Shown: positions 1 through 9,158, numbered from the stretch's first letter. The stretch: 64,000 bases of DNA from G963665215 sp963665215 (GCA_963665215.2 CAXXWW010000003.1:62001-126000); one strand, 5' to 3'. The notes: generated from the letters alone by a model not told the origin. Numbers and translations: made by a program.

Positions 1-2
1 TC

Positions 3-344
3 GTCGAGGTGGCGGGGTTCCCGCAGGTGGTGGTTGAAGGGCTTGAGATGGTCCGACCCGGCGGCACATACGTGGAGGTCGGCAATATCTCCAGCCCCAG
101 CATAGTCGAGGTGGACTTCAATCGGATACTGCACGGCATCAAGTACATCGTCCCCACGTCCTTTTACGAGCCGTGGCTCCTGCCGGTGGGGATAGAGATC
201 CTGGAGCGGACCAGGGACAGGTACCCAATCACCAAGATCGTATCCCATAGCTTCGCGCTGGACGACATCAACGAGGCCTTCCGAGAGTCAGAGTGGTTAG
301 GCAATGAGGGAACGCCCGTGATTCGCTCGGTGATAAGGCCATAA
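3..344 (+). CDS. Zinc-type (MDR) alcohol dehydrogenase, C-terminal part
   Basis: The gene runs in from the left edge, so only the last ~113 residues are visible and the start is outside the window. The retained part is the end of the Rossmann NAD(P)-binding half (VRPGGTYVEVGNI resembles the last strands) followed by the C-terminal lobe typical of medium-chain zinc dehydrogenases, ending in IRSVIRP. Substrate cannot be told from this piece. Family assignment is by general resemblance; the catalytic zinc ligands would lie upstream of the window. Confidence 0.7.
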   Translation, partial: VEVAGFPQVVVEGLEMVRPGGTYVEVGNISSPSIVEVDFNRILHGIKYIVPTSFYEPWLLPVGIEILERTRDRYPITKIVSHSFALDDINEAFRESEWLGNEGTPVIRSVIRP

Positions 345-528
345 TACACCCAGAGCGCGACGCGCTCTGAGCGAGTCCAAGATAAATTGGGGGGGCTGTG
401 GTTCATCCCTCCCCGTCTCCACCATCATCCTCTGCGCCACATCACGAAGCCGTTCCCGCGATCAGGTGAGCAGCGTATCCTGACAGTCCGGTTCTGCGGA
501 TGACACGCCGGCGGGCTACCGCACAGGT

Positions 529-815
529 CTACCCATCGACCTCCACGAAGCTCTCAGGCGCCTTCCTGATAACCTGGTACCACACGAAGATGTGCCGGGG
601 TCCAGCCCATACTCAGCAGCCACCGCCTTCCCCGCCTTGGACTTGGACTCATAGACCTCCCCCGTCTTCCTGTCCTTAACCTTGATGGCCCGTCGCCTCC
701 CGCCGAACTTCGGCTTGGACTTGTCCTCGGCCTCTGTCTGTCCCTCGCCACTCTCACACTCAGCATCAGCGCTCGGCGAGACCTGCGGCCCGTTGAGCAA
801 GTCAGCAGGTATCAC
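529..815 (-). pseudogene. Small basic protein with probable frameshift
   Basis: A GTG-started frame (815) encodes a charged linker, then RRRAIKVKDRKTGEVYESKS and GKAVAAEYGLDP. At about 595-600 the reading frame must shift by one base to continue as HIFVWYQVIRKAPESF and stop at 529-531; both halves look coding, the unshifted tail does not. Upstream of 815 the same frame stays open and shows FTCQRC, a possible zinc-knuckle CxxC, so the true start may be further right. I do not recognise the family. It could be a real frameshift or a sequencing error. Confidence 0.4.
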
Positions 816-869
816 GTTCCGCAGCGACTTGCGACATCGCTGGCAGGTGAAACCATTGGTGGAGTAGAC

Positions 870-1257
870 TAGGGAAGCCTGATGTTCGAAATTCCGACCT
901 TTGGGCCTACTAAGGTGTCATTTCACAAGTCCTTCGATCGCCCACGGGCGCACAGCGGCCCAGCGCACCCATGACTGTTTCCCGCCCACCAGGAAGCGCC
1001 GGACCTCACTGGGATCGACCTGTCCCTTTACTTGACACCCGAGTTTGCCGAGAAGGCGGCGGCCGAGTAGACGGCTGCCGGAATATGTGCCTCTAGAACC
1101 ATCTCGAATGGGTGATTTATTTAGTTGAATGGGCGATTGGCAGCCTCCTCAGGCGATGTTAATCATCCGCTTACCGCCCGACGCACCATCAAATAGGGTA
1201 CCCGCAATTTGATGCGGGAAATGTCGGTTTCACACCGATCCCAAGGGAGGTCTTCCA
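870..1257. other. Intergenic region with possible gene remnant
   Basis: No complete gene. On the plus strand about 983-1070 reads HQEAPDLTGIDLSLYLTPEF followed by AEKAAAE and a stop, which looks like the C-terminus of a lost protein. The end of the interval carries the ribosome site (aaggga/gggagg) of the cupin gene at 1258. Confidence 0.3.
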
Positions 1258-2043
1258 ATGTTGCCAGTGCTGCCCGGTCAGGGGCGCGTGCCGTACACCC
1301 CTCTCCCGAAAAAGGACCCGACTTACTCTGGAGAGATCGTCGTAGCCAGGGAGGAAGGGATAATGGAGGAGCACCCCTATGGCGCCTTCATCAAGATACT
1401 ATGCGAGGAGAACACCGGCGACGACACCTTCACCCTCGGTGAGAGGAGGTACGAGCCCGGCAGGGACTCGCAGGTGGTGGAGAAGCGGGAGAGCGAGGCG
1501 ATGCACATACTCGAGGGCGGAGGAATATTTGAAGCGTGGCCCAAGAACATCGCGGACGACCAACCGATCGTGGTCCCCTTGCAGCCGGGAATGGAGATAA
1601 TCACGGGCCAGTTCGTGAGACACAGGGTCCGGAACACGCGTAATGAACCTCTGGTTGCGGTCGTTACCATCTGCCACCTCGATTTCCCAGCTTATCCCCA
1701 CCACTACCCGGCCATCTTCGAGCCGGGCAAGGGCAACGAGATACACCAGCACGATAATCGGATAGAGGCCTTCTATGTAATCCAGGGCCCCGGCGCGATG
1801 TCCATCGCGAACCCTGACAACACCAGCATGCGGGAGGTCATGGTGCCCGAGCGCGGAGCCGGCTACAAGCCCATGTACGTCTACCACAGGCAATACAACC
1901 CTGCCACCACGGGCGAGCTCTGTTACTGGATCCATAGCATGGTCGTCTACACCCACCGGGGCAGCAGGTTTCCCCAGCTGCACATACGCCAGCACGAGCT
2001 CGACGGCAAGACCCCCATTTGGGAGACTCGTACGCACCTCTAA
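1258..2043 (+). CDS. Bicupin-type protein
   Basis: A 261-residue cytosolic protein made of two cupin-like beta-barrels. The second has a recognisable metal motif, EIHQHDNRIEAFYVIQG near residues 161-177, where H163, H165 and E169 would hold a metal ion. The first barrel has ESEAMHILEGGG and a GQFVRHRVRN strand. The ATG is preceded by a good ribosome site (gggagg about 6 bases upstream). Cupins of this shape include dioxygenases and sugar isomerases; the substrate is unknown. It stands alone on the plus strand. Confidence 0.7.
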   Translation: MLPVLPGQGRVPYTPLPKKDPTYSGEIVVAREEGIMEEHPYGAFIKILCEENTGDDTFTLGERRYEPGRDSQVVEKRESEAMHILEGGGIFEAWPKNIADDQPIVVPLQPGMEIITGQFVRHRVRNTRNEPLVAVVTICHLDFPAYPHHYPAIFEPGKGNEIHQHDNRIEAFYVIQGPGAMSIANPDNTSMREVMVPERGAGYKPMYVYHRQYNPATTGELCYWIHSMVVYTHRGSRFPQLHIRQHELDGKTPIWETRTHL

Positions 2044-2213
2044 GCCGGAATTCCCCATATCAAGCTACCTGGACCCCGGCAACGCACCATCCTCGACCAA
2101 AGCCATGGTGGTATCGCTCACGAACACCGTAAACCATCCCATCGAGCGCACAAAACAATGTCTCGCCGTCGTGAACTGGCGTTCGATGGGCAGCGGAGGT
2201 GGACTTCACTGCG
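2044..2213 (+). repeat. Diverged ~170-bp repeat, copy 1
   Basis: Directly after the cupin stop codon lies a stretch homologous to the minus strand of 56066-56235. Shared blocks include ATATCAAGC, CTGGACCC, GCACCATCCT, CTCACGAA and GTCGTGAACTGGCGT. In the frame of the ATG at 2105 the two copies read MVVSLTN(T/A)VN(H/Q)PI and VVNWR(S/K)MGSGG with many differences at third positions, so an old coding origin is likely. Function unknown. Confidence 0.6.
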
Positions 2214-2301
2214 TTTGCCCTCCCTTCGAACTCCTCCGGGCCCGCATCAGCCGGGGGCCGCCCCTAATCACCTCTGATGACTACAAGGATGTTTGTAACC
2301 C

Positions 2302-2420
2302 TGGTGCCGGATGGAGCCCGCCGATCGGTTCCAGAGTCCAACGGAGTTCGTTCAGGCGCTGGCGTCGCTGCTACCGAAATCGGAGCGTTCACTTGAGGTT
2401 GAAGATCGACCGACGCCCGG
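2302..2420 (+). pseudogene. Serine/threonine kinase C-terminal remnant
   Basis: The plus-strand frame reads MEPADRFQSPTEFVQAL and ASLLPKSE, which resembles the last helix of Hanks-type (PknB-like) kinase domains (P-x-x-R-F/Y-Q-S-x-x-E-F). A stop codon lies a few codons upstream and no catalytic loop or ATP site is present, so this is only the tail of a lost kinase gene. Confidence 0.4.
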
Positions 2421-2471
2421 CTGCGGGCACGCGGCCCACGCGGCCTTCCCACGACCCGGTGGCCCTCGTAG

Positions 2472-3098
2472 TCAAGCCAGATGGGCGATGAGGCGCTCGA
2501 CCAGCGTTTCCCATGGACGCGGTTCCACCACTGGGAGACTGTGCCGCGCCGCCTCTATGGCGAGCCACTGCCCGAACAGCCAGCGGGCGTGGGCCTCATC
2601 CCGCAACTCCCCTTGTGTCCGGCCCGCGATCCACCCGCCACCGCGCGCCAGCGTGTTGTCCAGGATTGCGGACTCATCCGACTCGACCAGGAAAGCCGCC
2701 CGTATCGCGTTTGCCCTTTCGAGTAGCGGCGGTCTGGACAGGAGTGAAGGCAAGATGTCCGCCCCCTCGATCACTAGCGGCGCAGACTGGTCCACGTGGT
2801 TCTCGATTACTACTTCCAGCGGGGCCGACATGACTTCGCCGACGGCAATCAGGGCGTCACACAACTCCTCTGGCGGGCGCCGCCAGAAGTGCGGCCTCTT
2901 GTCAAAGTACAGCGCGTCGGTGCCCCTGGGCAGACGGGCACATGCTCGCTGGAGTGCCAGCCGCAGGTCGTCCACCATCATCCACGGCACACCGAGCGAG
3001 AGTCCAATACGTTTCGCGGCGGTCGTCTTTCCAACCGCCGATTGCCCGCCGATCAGTGATACGATCCAGTCTGGATCATCTTGGTGAAAAACATCCAT
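2472..3098 (-). CDS. P-loop kinase-like ATPase
   Basis: A 208-residue soluble protein with an N-terminal Walker A motif GGQSAVGKTT (residues 17-26, K24) after a beta strand, then MMVDDLR as a likely substrate or Walker-B-like segment and EGADILPSLL. The order resembles the 2-phosphoglycerate kinase/uridylate kinase-like P-loop group. The substrate cannot be assigned. The ATG at 3098 is preceded by a G-rich ribosome site. It faces the kinase remnant on the opposite strand and shares no operon with neighbours. Confidence 0.65.
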   Translation of the reverse strand: MDVFHQDDPDWIVSLIGGQSAVGKTTAAKRIGLSLGVPWMMVDDLRLALQRACARLPRGTDALYFDKRPHFWRRPPEELCDALIAVGEVMSAPLEVVIENHVDQSAPLVIEGADILPSLLSRPPLLERANAIRAAFLVESDESAILDNTLARGGGWIAGRTQGELRDEAHARWLFGQWLAIEAARHSLPVVEPRPWETLVERLIAHLA

Positions 3099-3225
3099 TT
3101 TGAATCAGCCCCCAACATCTTACAGACGCGCAGACCAGACAGCTCGACGTCGCACCCGTCCCAGTGCATCGGTGGGCCGCTGTTTCCTGTTAGACAGACG
3201 TTGCGTCCTTTCAGCGGTCCGATCT

Positions 3226-3684
3226 CTACAGATGTTTGGCTATTGCCTTTGCCATACGAAGCCGCTCTTCGAGTGGTATGAGAACCCCAGCCTCGAATAG
3301 TTGATTTGGACGTTCGCCGGGGTACCGAGGCACTACATGGACGTGATAGTGCGGAATGGATTGACCACTGGCGATTCCATTGTTCTGGAATATGTTGAGA
3401 CCCACCGGGTCAAACGCATCGTGGACGGCGCGGGCCACTCTGGGTACGAGGAGCGCCAGAGACTCAGCCTCAGGCTCGCTGAGATCCAGGACCGTTGGGG
3501 CGTGACGTGTCGGAACCACAAGGACCGCTCCACGGCGCATTTGAAACGGGTTCACAAAGGCTGCAACGGTGTCGAGACGCTTGATGAACGCCCACTGCTT
3601 AATGTTGTCGTTGTCAGCGGTGATCTTGCCCTCCAGATTTTCGCAGAAAGGGCAAGGCTCTCGCTGGGGAAGTACTAGTGCCAT
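3226..3684 (-). CDS. HIT-family nucleotide hydrolase
   Basis: 152 residues, normal length for the family. The defining histidine triad is HYHVHVVPR (H112, H114, H116 in the phi-H-phi-H-phi-H pattern). An N-terminal CPFC (11-14) together with later histidines may bind structural zinc as in Hint/GalT-like members. HIT proteins hydrolyse nucleoside phosphoramidates or diadenosine polyphosphates in the cytosol. It is a single gene, not clearly co-transcribed with the kinase-like gene 128 bp downstream. Confidence 0.85.
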   Translation of the reverse strand: MALVLPQREPCPFCENLEGKITADNDNIKQWAFIKRLDTVAAFVNPFQMRRGAVLVVPTRHAPTVLDLSEPEAESLALLVPRVARAVHDAFDPVGLNIFQNNGIASGQSIPHYHVHVVPRYPGERPNQLFEAGVLIPLEERLRMAKAIAKHL

Positions 3685-3824
3685 AAGGGTCCCACACCCA
3701 CTCCATCGACCAGGACAATCGCTCCTTCGGGGTTGCTTACGTGTAGCCTTCGCCGCCGTCTTCCCCTACGGCCGGCTGGCAGCAGCAGTCATGCCGTAAC
3801 TGGTCGCCGGCGACGAGCGAGCCG

Positions 3825-4682
3825 CTATGCGTCACTCGCCGGCTTCACGCCCACACCATCGAGGCGGCGCCTGGCCTCGGCGTAGACGTCGGGGGGCAGC
3901 GGGCCTCGCAGGACGGCCTTGACGTTTTCCTCCAGATGGCCTGGGTCCGTCGTGCCCGCGATGTTGGTATGGGTGTGGGGGTGCGTCAGGGTGAAGCGCA
4001 CCATAAACGCCGTGCGGCTCTCGCCCTCCTGGCGCAGCTCGTCCAGCCCGGCCTCCTGGAACTTCGCCCACTGTTGGGGGCTGCCCTTGCCTACACCGGG
4101 CTCGCCCAGCGCCACCCCGCCGCGGATGAGAATGCCGGCGCCGGCCTCGGCCACGTCATGTAACAGGTCCTCGTGGTCACGTTCCAGGGCCGAGTAGGGA
4201 ATCTGGAAGACGTCGAACACACCCCACCGGACATAGGCCGGCAGGTCCGGCAGCCTGGTCGACACGCCGATCCACCGCACCACGCCCTGCTGACGCATCT
4301 CTTGCAGCGCCTCCACCAGGTCCCCCTTCTCGCACTCGTCCACACTCGGACCGTGGAGCTGCAACACGTCCACGTAGTCGGCCTTCAGCCGGCGGAGGCT
4401 CCGGTGCAGACTGTCGGTAATGCCCTGCTTCGTCCAGACATTCCCCTTGGTAGCGATGAAGAACTCGGCCCTGCGGTGCCCGATGAACCTGGCGATGAGC
4501 TCCTCGCTGTTGCCGTAGGAGATGGCGGTATCGATGAAGTTGATCCCCGCGTCCAGGACGGCATTGAGTATCACGTCTCTCTGCCGGTCGTCCATCGGCT
4601 TGCGGTGTGCCGCGCCATAGCCGAGCCTGGTAACGCGCAGCCCGGTTCGGCCAAGGACCGCGGTTGGGAGTGGCTGTGACAT
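3825..4682 (-). CDS. Aldo/keto reductase
   Basis: 285 residues, close to family size. The catalytic tetrad is visible: D51 in FIDTAISYG, Y56, K79 in IATKG and H110 in VLQLHGPS. The C-terminal AGTTDPGHLEENV is the usual NADP-binding and helix segment. It should reduce an aldehyde or ketone with NADPH; the subgroup resembles oxidoreductases of sugar or aromatic metabolism, substrate unknown. The ATG at 4682 has gaggcccg upstream. Confidence 0.85.
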   Translation of the reverse strand: MSQPLPTAVLGRTGLRVTRLGYGAAHRKPMDDRQRDVILNAVLDAGINFIDTAISYGNSEELIARFIGHRRAEFFIATKGNVWTKQGITDSLHRSLRRLKADYVDVLQLHGPSVDECEKGDLVEALQEMRQQGVVRWIGVSTRLPDLPAYVRWGVFDVFQIPYSALERDHEDLLHDVAEAGAGILIRGGVALGEPGVGKGSPQQWAKFQEAGLDELRQEGESRTAFMVRFTLTHPHTHTNIAGTTDPGHLEENVKAVLRGPLPPDVYAEARRRLDGVGVKPASDA

Positions 4683-4841
4683 AAACGGGCCTCCTCCAGA
4701 CTTCTAGTCCCATCCTCCCTTGACCCCCGTCAACGGGCCACCCGCGCTCAGCGGTACAGGGGGGATGGACTCTAGCGAATTAACTCAACGTGCCTGACGC
4801 TCGACCGCTCTGCCTCACCCCCTTACCCCCTCTCCGCGTGC

Positions 4842-6127
4842 TGTATGGACCGGACACATGGTGGACGGGTGTTCGGAGACATGGTGGACACATTTGAGTA
4901 TGTTAGGCATCGTGCCTGAGGTCAAGCTGGGCGATTTGATGAGTGGCGAAGAAGACGTTCCAGACTCCATCGTCAGTTGTCGGCCGAATAGCCACTGGCA
5001 TGCCCTTGAAGGCCTTAGGTACCTTGAAGATACGGCCAAACAACTGGAGCCTACCTTTGTCGTGAACACGGCGTACCAGGTCGGTTGGTTCGTACTCCAA
5101 GGGTGGAAGGACCTCGGGAAACAGTCTTTGGCTCACTTGGTACTTGGTGGCCGGAGTAGCAAGGTCAAGGGCGTCATGGGGCCGCTCCAAGTTGTAGATG
5201 TCCCGCCACAGGTCGAAGGCTCTCTGGCAGTGCGCCAGATCAGTGAAGCTGCTCCCCTGCAGCACTTCAACGGTCATGGTTCGGTGGAAGCGCTCATCTT
5301 TTCCCTGTGTCTGAGGGTGATAAGGGCGTCCATGACTGACTCCGATGCCCAACCTCAGCAGCCAGACTGTAAAAGGTGTGTAGGGGTGGTCTTGGTCATG
5401 GCCCCACGGGGAGCCATTGTCCATCAACATTGTGTTGGGCAGGCCGTAGCGCCGGAAGATAGCCGTCAGGCGCTGTTGCACCATCTCTCCCTGCTCGTTA
5501 CCGCAGGCCTGCAGCCCCAAGGCAAACCGAGAGTGATCGTCCAGAACAGTCAGAGGGTGGCAGCGTCCTCGGGTAAGGGGGAAGTGGCCTTTGAAGTCCA
5601 TCTGCCACAGGTCGTTGGGTGCCTGGTGTTCAAATCGCTGCCAGGAACGGTGCTTGGGCCCCTCGGCGGGGTCAATGCGGCCATGACGACGCAAGATCGC
5701 CGTGATAGTACTGGGGGCCGGCATGTCCGCCTCAAACACATCCCTGCGGTCCAAAAGCCACCGTCGCAGCTTACGAGCTCCCCAGGCCGGATGGGCCGCA
5801 CGGGCAGACAGCACCGCCTGCTCAACCTGCGATGGGGTACGTGCAGGCGAGTAGTGAGGCCGCCGCGGCAGCTCGACCAGGCCTGCCTCGCTCCCTTCAC
5901 GGAAACGCCCAAGCCACTTGTATCCAGTCGTAGGGCTGATCCCGAAGCGACGGCAAAGGCCCCTTTTGTTGGTGCCTTCAGCCTGCGCCAGCTCCACGAA
6001 CTCTCTCCTCTGAGACATAACGGACATCTCCTTCCATGGCATGACCACCTCCTTGTAATGAAGTCATGCCTATTATGGTGTCCACCATGTCCCCGAACAT
6101 GTGTAAGCTATGTCCCCGGTCTATACA
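4842..6127 (-). mobile_element. IS481-type insertion sequence, copy 1
   Basis: A 1286-bp element. The left end begins TGTATGGACCGGACACATGG; the right end, read inward, begins TGTATAGACCGGGGACATAG, and both carry a second GGAGACATGGTGGACAC-like block. The same element occurs at 31457-32742 with equal length. Here it sits inside a 19-bp inverted repeat (arms 4822-4840 and 6128-6146) and shows no direct target duplication, unlike copy 2, which has a 6-bp GTGGGG duplication. Confidence 0.9.
4903..6048 (-). CDS. IS481-type DDE transposase
   Basis: 381 residues: N-terminal helix-turn-helix (GLCRRFGISPTTGYKWLGRF), then an integrase core (rve) with acidic residues in LWQMDFKGHF, TMLMDNGSPWG and GKDERFHRT, forming the DDE triad. 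It is identical as far as I can see to the copy at 31518-32663. It catalyses cut-and-paste or copy-out movement of this element. The first ATG (6048) is used here, although MSQRREFVEL ten codons later is an equally plausible start. Confidence 0.9.
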   Translation of the reverse strand: MVMPWKEMSVMSQRREFVELAQAEGTNKRGLCRRFGISPTTGYKWLGRFREGSEAGLVELPRRPHYSPARTPSQVEQAVLSARAAHPAWGARKLRRWLLDRRDVFEADMPAPSTITAILRRHGRIDPAEGPKHRSWQRFEHQAPNDLWQMDFKGHFPLTRGRCHPLTVLDDHSRFALGLQACGNEQGEMVQQRLTAIFRRYGLPNTMLMDNGSPWGHDQDHPYTPFTVWLLRLGIGVSHGRPYHPQTQGKDERFHRTMTVEVLQGSSFTDLAHCQRAFDLWRDIYNLERPHDALDLATPATKYQVSQRLFPEVLPPLEYEPTDLVRRVHDKGRLQLFGRIFKVPKAFKGMPVAIRPTTDDGVWNVFFATHQIAQLDLRHDA

Positions 6128-6325
6128 CACGCGGAGAGGGGGTAAGAAGGTACAAACCGGATGCATTAGTAACCGATAGACCGGAGACATGGGTAACACA
6201 TTGGGCGAAGATGGGGCGACCCATCAGCAAGTATGTGTTGCACTGGAAACATTCCTCAAGGAGTCAAACTCAGTCTCTCCATACCCCTTCCCGAATAATG
6301 TTGGCGGAGCCCCGTGAGGCCTTAA
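6128..6325. other. Gap with stub of another IS481-type end
   Basis: After the right arm of the palindrome (6128-6146) the sequence at 6175-6199 (gatagaccggagacatggg, then taacac) resembles the right-end repeat of the IS481-type element but is not the same copy. It is probably a fragment of a related element. No gene is seen. Confidence 0.4.
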
Positions 6326-8044
6326 CCCGAATCCACCGAAGGAGGGCGTCGGGTTAGCGTCCTGAGGCGGCAAGAAGGTGCTCCTGTGCTTCTGGGATAA
6401 TGGTTTTGTAGCAAAAAAACGGCCCCGGAAAAGGAGTACCCAGTAGATGCTGCCACGCAACCACCCCGACCGGATCCAAATCACCTTCGACGACCGCCGC
6501 TTGGTGGCCAATGCCGGGCTGCTCCTTCCGGCCACCCTGGCGCGGCACCTCGGCCTGCCCGAACTCGTCCGGCAGCGCCTCGACCTGGGCGATGCCCCGG
6601 GGCGGGCGAACACGAGCGACAAGATGATGACGCTGGTGGCGTCTGCGCTGGCTGGGGGCGACTGCATTGACGACGCCGATGTGTTGCGCACCGGGGGGAC
6701 GGCCTGCACCCTGGGCGGCACTCTCAAGGCGCCATCCACCCTGGGCACCTTCCTGCGCAGCTTCCGGTGGGGCCACGTCCGTCAACTCGACCGGGTGAGC
6801 CGCGAGTTGCTGGCCCGGGCTTGGCAGGCCGGGGCGGGACCCGGCGACGGGCCCCTGACCATTGACCTGGACTCCACCATCTGCGAGACCTACGGACTGG
6901 CCAAGGAGGGCGCCCGCCACCACGGCTATACCGGCAAGCGGGGCTACCACCCGCTGCTGGCCATCGCCGCCGGCACCGGAGACGTGCTGATGTCCCGGCT
7001 GCGCGAGGGCCGGGCCAACACCGCCCGCGGCGCCGCCCACTTCCTGCGGGAGACGGTGGGACGGGTGCGCTACGCCGGGGCCAACGGACGACTCACGCTA
7101 CGGGCCGACAGCGGGTTCTACACTCATGGCGTGGTATCCGTCTGCCGCAAGATGGATGTCCGCTTCTCCATCACCATCCGCCAGCACAAAAGCCTGCACA
7201 ATCTCATCGAGGCGATACCCGAAGATGCCTGGACGCCGATTCCTTACTGGATGGACGGCGCCGCCGATGTGGCCGAGACCACCTGCACCCCCTTCCAGGC
7301 CGAGGCGGACGCCGCGCCGGTACGGCTCATCGTCCGGCGGGTGAAGCCCACGCCCGGTTCCCAACTGGCCCTCTTCGCCAAATACAGCTATCATGGCTTC
7401 ATCACCGACCGGGACGGGGAGTTGCTCGAACTGGAGGCTGACCATCGCCGCCACGCCGAGATCGAGAATGCCATACGCGACCTCAAGTACGGCGTCGGGC
7501 TGAACCATCTCCCCTCGGGCCGCTTCGCCGCCAACGGCGCCTGGCTGGCCGTCCAGACGATGGCCCACAACCTGGCCCGCTGGACGGCGCGGATCGGTCT
7601 GGGAGAGCGGATAGCCACCACCAAGACCCTCCGGCGGCGGTTCTTCTCCCTGGCCGGACGGCTCACCCGCTCGGCACGCCGGTTGACCCTGCATCTTCCG
7701 GATCGCTGGCCTTGGGCTGAGAAGTTCAGCCGCGCCTTGGCCCGGCTGCGAGCCATTCCACTCCCGGCCTGACGGCACCGTCGGCGACCGACCCACCCAC
7801 CGGACAACCGAAGATCCCCGCAGACTCGTGCCAGCCCGGTCCGAGAGAGTTCCCTGCTGCGTATTCTCTCGCCATCCCGCGCATCGCAGCTCCCGCAGAC
7901 GGCCATAGGGGCCCCTGTGCGGCGATGAAGACCGTCCGCCGACCTCCCTACCCCAAATGGAACCCAGGCTATTTCCCCTGTAGCTCCCTCACCCCCCTTC
8001 CGCTTTCCTCACGCCGTCCATCGGTGTCCTTCGGTGGATTCGGG
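6326..8044 (+). mobile_element. IS1380-family insertion sequence, copy 1
   Basis: 1719 bp bounded by the inverted repeat CCCGAATCCACCGAAGGA. It is flanked by CTTAA on both sides, a 5-bp target duplication. Two more copies of identical length are at 13987-15705 and 32845-34563. About 270 bp beyond the transposase stop are non-coding element DNA. Confidence 0.95.
6447..7772 (+). CDS. IS1380-family transposase
   Basis: 441 residues. Features of the family are TIDLDSTICETYG (first catalytic Asp), the GYTGKRGYHPLLA segment, LRADSGFYTH (second Asp) and the C-terminal IENAIRDLKYG with the catalytic Glu. Compared with the other two copies the only clear change is TLKAPST for TVKAPST. The start ATG lies 121 bp inside the left end. 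It moves the element that surrounds it. Confidence 0.95.
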   Translation: MLPRNHPDRIQITFDDRRLVANAGLLLPATLARHLGLPELVRQRLDLGDAPGRANTSDKMMTLVASALAGGDCIDDADVLRTGGTACTLGGTLKAPSTLGTFLRSFRWGHVRQLDRVSRELLARAWQAGAGPGDGPLTIDLDSTICETYGLAKEGARHHGYTGKRGYHPLLAIAAGTGDVLMSRLREGRANTARGAAHFLRETVGRVRYAGANGRLTLRADSGFYTHGVVSVCRKMDVRFSITIRQHKSLHNLIEAIPEDAWTPIPYWMDGAADVAETTCTPFQAEADAAPVRLIVRRVKPTPGSQLALFAKYSYHGFITDRDGELLELEADHRRHAEIENAIRDLKYGVGLNHLPSGRFAANGAWLAVQTMAHNLARWTARIGLGERIATTKTLRRRFFSLAGRLTRSARRLTLHLPDRWPWAEKFSRALARLRAIPLPA

Positions 8045-8172
8045 CTTAAGTAACCGTATCAAAACCCTCACCCCATCTCCCTTGGCAAGCTTGGCGGGGA
8101 CACCCCTTCGGCGGGCTCAGGACAGGCCCAGGACCCGCCAGAGCCCTAATAATAAGTGTTGTCAGAGACTCT

Positions 8173-8946
8173 CTAAGCCTCTGCCACCACCGGATTTCGT
8201 AAGACGCCGACTCCCGAGATCTCGATTTCGACCATGTCCCCCGGCACCATGGGACCGACCCCAGAGGGAGTACCGGTCATGATCACGTCGCCCGGCAGCA
8301 GGAGAATCGCCTCGCTGATAAATGCGACCAGCTTCGCCACCGAAAACACCAGGTCGGAGGTGTTGGCGTCCTGCCTCGGCTCGCCGTTCAGCCGTGACAT
8401 GACGTTGAGGCCGGTAGGGTCCAGGTCGGTCGCAATGACTGGACCCAGGGGACAGAAGGTGTCGAAGCCCTTGCCCACCAGCATGGCGCCGGTCTTCATC
8501 TAGGCGCTCTGGATCACCCGCTCGCTAACGTCGTTGCCGCAGGTGTAGCCGAGGACGTACTCCAGCGCCTGCTCCTCCGCGACATGCCTGGCAGGCTTGC
8601 CTATGACCGCCACCAGCTCGGCCTCGTACTCGACCTGCCGGCCCTGGCGGGGATAGCCGATTGAATCGCCGGGGCCGATAACCCCGGTGGGAGGCTTCAT
8701 GAACAACATGGGCGACTCCGGCGTGGCGAGGCCCGTCTCGTGGATGTGCGAAAGGTAGTTCAAGCCAACGCCAATCGTCTTCGAGGGCTGCACCGGCGTC
8801 AGGACCTGCACCTCACTCAGCTCCGCGACTCTGGGGCCGACACGGAACTCGTCGAAGGGAGACCCGATGAGCTGAAGGACCGAACCGTCGTCGTCCAGGA
8901 TGCCGTACTTCGACTCACCGTCCGCCTGGTACCGAAGTATCTTCAC
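8173..8946 (-). pseudogene. Fumarylacetoacetate hydrolase-family gene with in-frame amber stop
   Basis: Reads from ATG 8946 through a small N-terminal domain, the FAH signature (IGVGLNYLSHIHETG, MLFMKPPTGVIGPGD, VEYEAELVAVIGK) to NDVSERVIQSA, then TAG at 8500-8502, then continues in the same frame as MKTGAMLVGKGFDTFCPLGP to TGTPSGVGPM and a normal end at 8173. Joined it is 257 codons, normal for the family, which cleaves acylpyruvates or oxaloacetate-type acids. GAG or CAG to TAG would explain it. The downstream ATG follows the stop at once, but a free-standing half domain is unlikely to be active. Confidence 0.85.
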
Positions 8947-9158
8947 CGAATCCCTCCCTCACATTGTTCTCCAATAGTCGTCAGTCCGGGGTGAAATGAA
9001 AGTTCTTCTCCCACCCGCCCGCCCTGAGGGTTTTGGGGGAATCCCCAGGCCCCTGCCCCTTCGACGGGCTCAGGGCAGGCGCCGAGGGTGGCAACCCTCT
9101 CTGGACTCTCCCGCCGGACAAACCAAATCAGGTGTGACTCAGGACTAGCCGCCCAAGT

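Noticed and set aside
4858..6357. Long plus-strand open frame (499 codons) over the IS481 element, and its twin at 31419-32822
   Set aside because: It is antisense to a clear DDE transposase, has no domain of its own and extends through the element ends; it is a by-product of GC-rich codon use.
8500..8502. Pyrrolysine at the amber codon of the FAH gene
   Set aside because: No context for pyrrolysine use is visible, the residue is not at a site where it would make chemical sense, and a simple nonsense change explains it.
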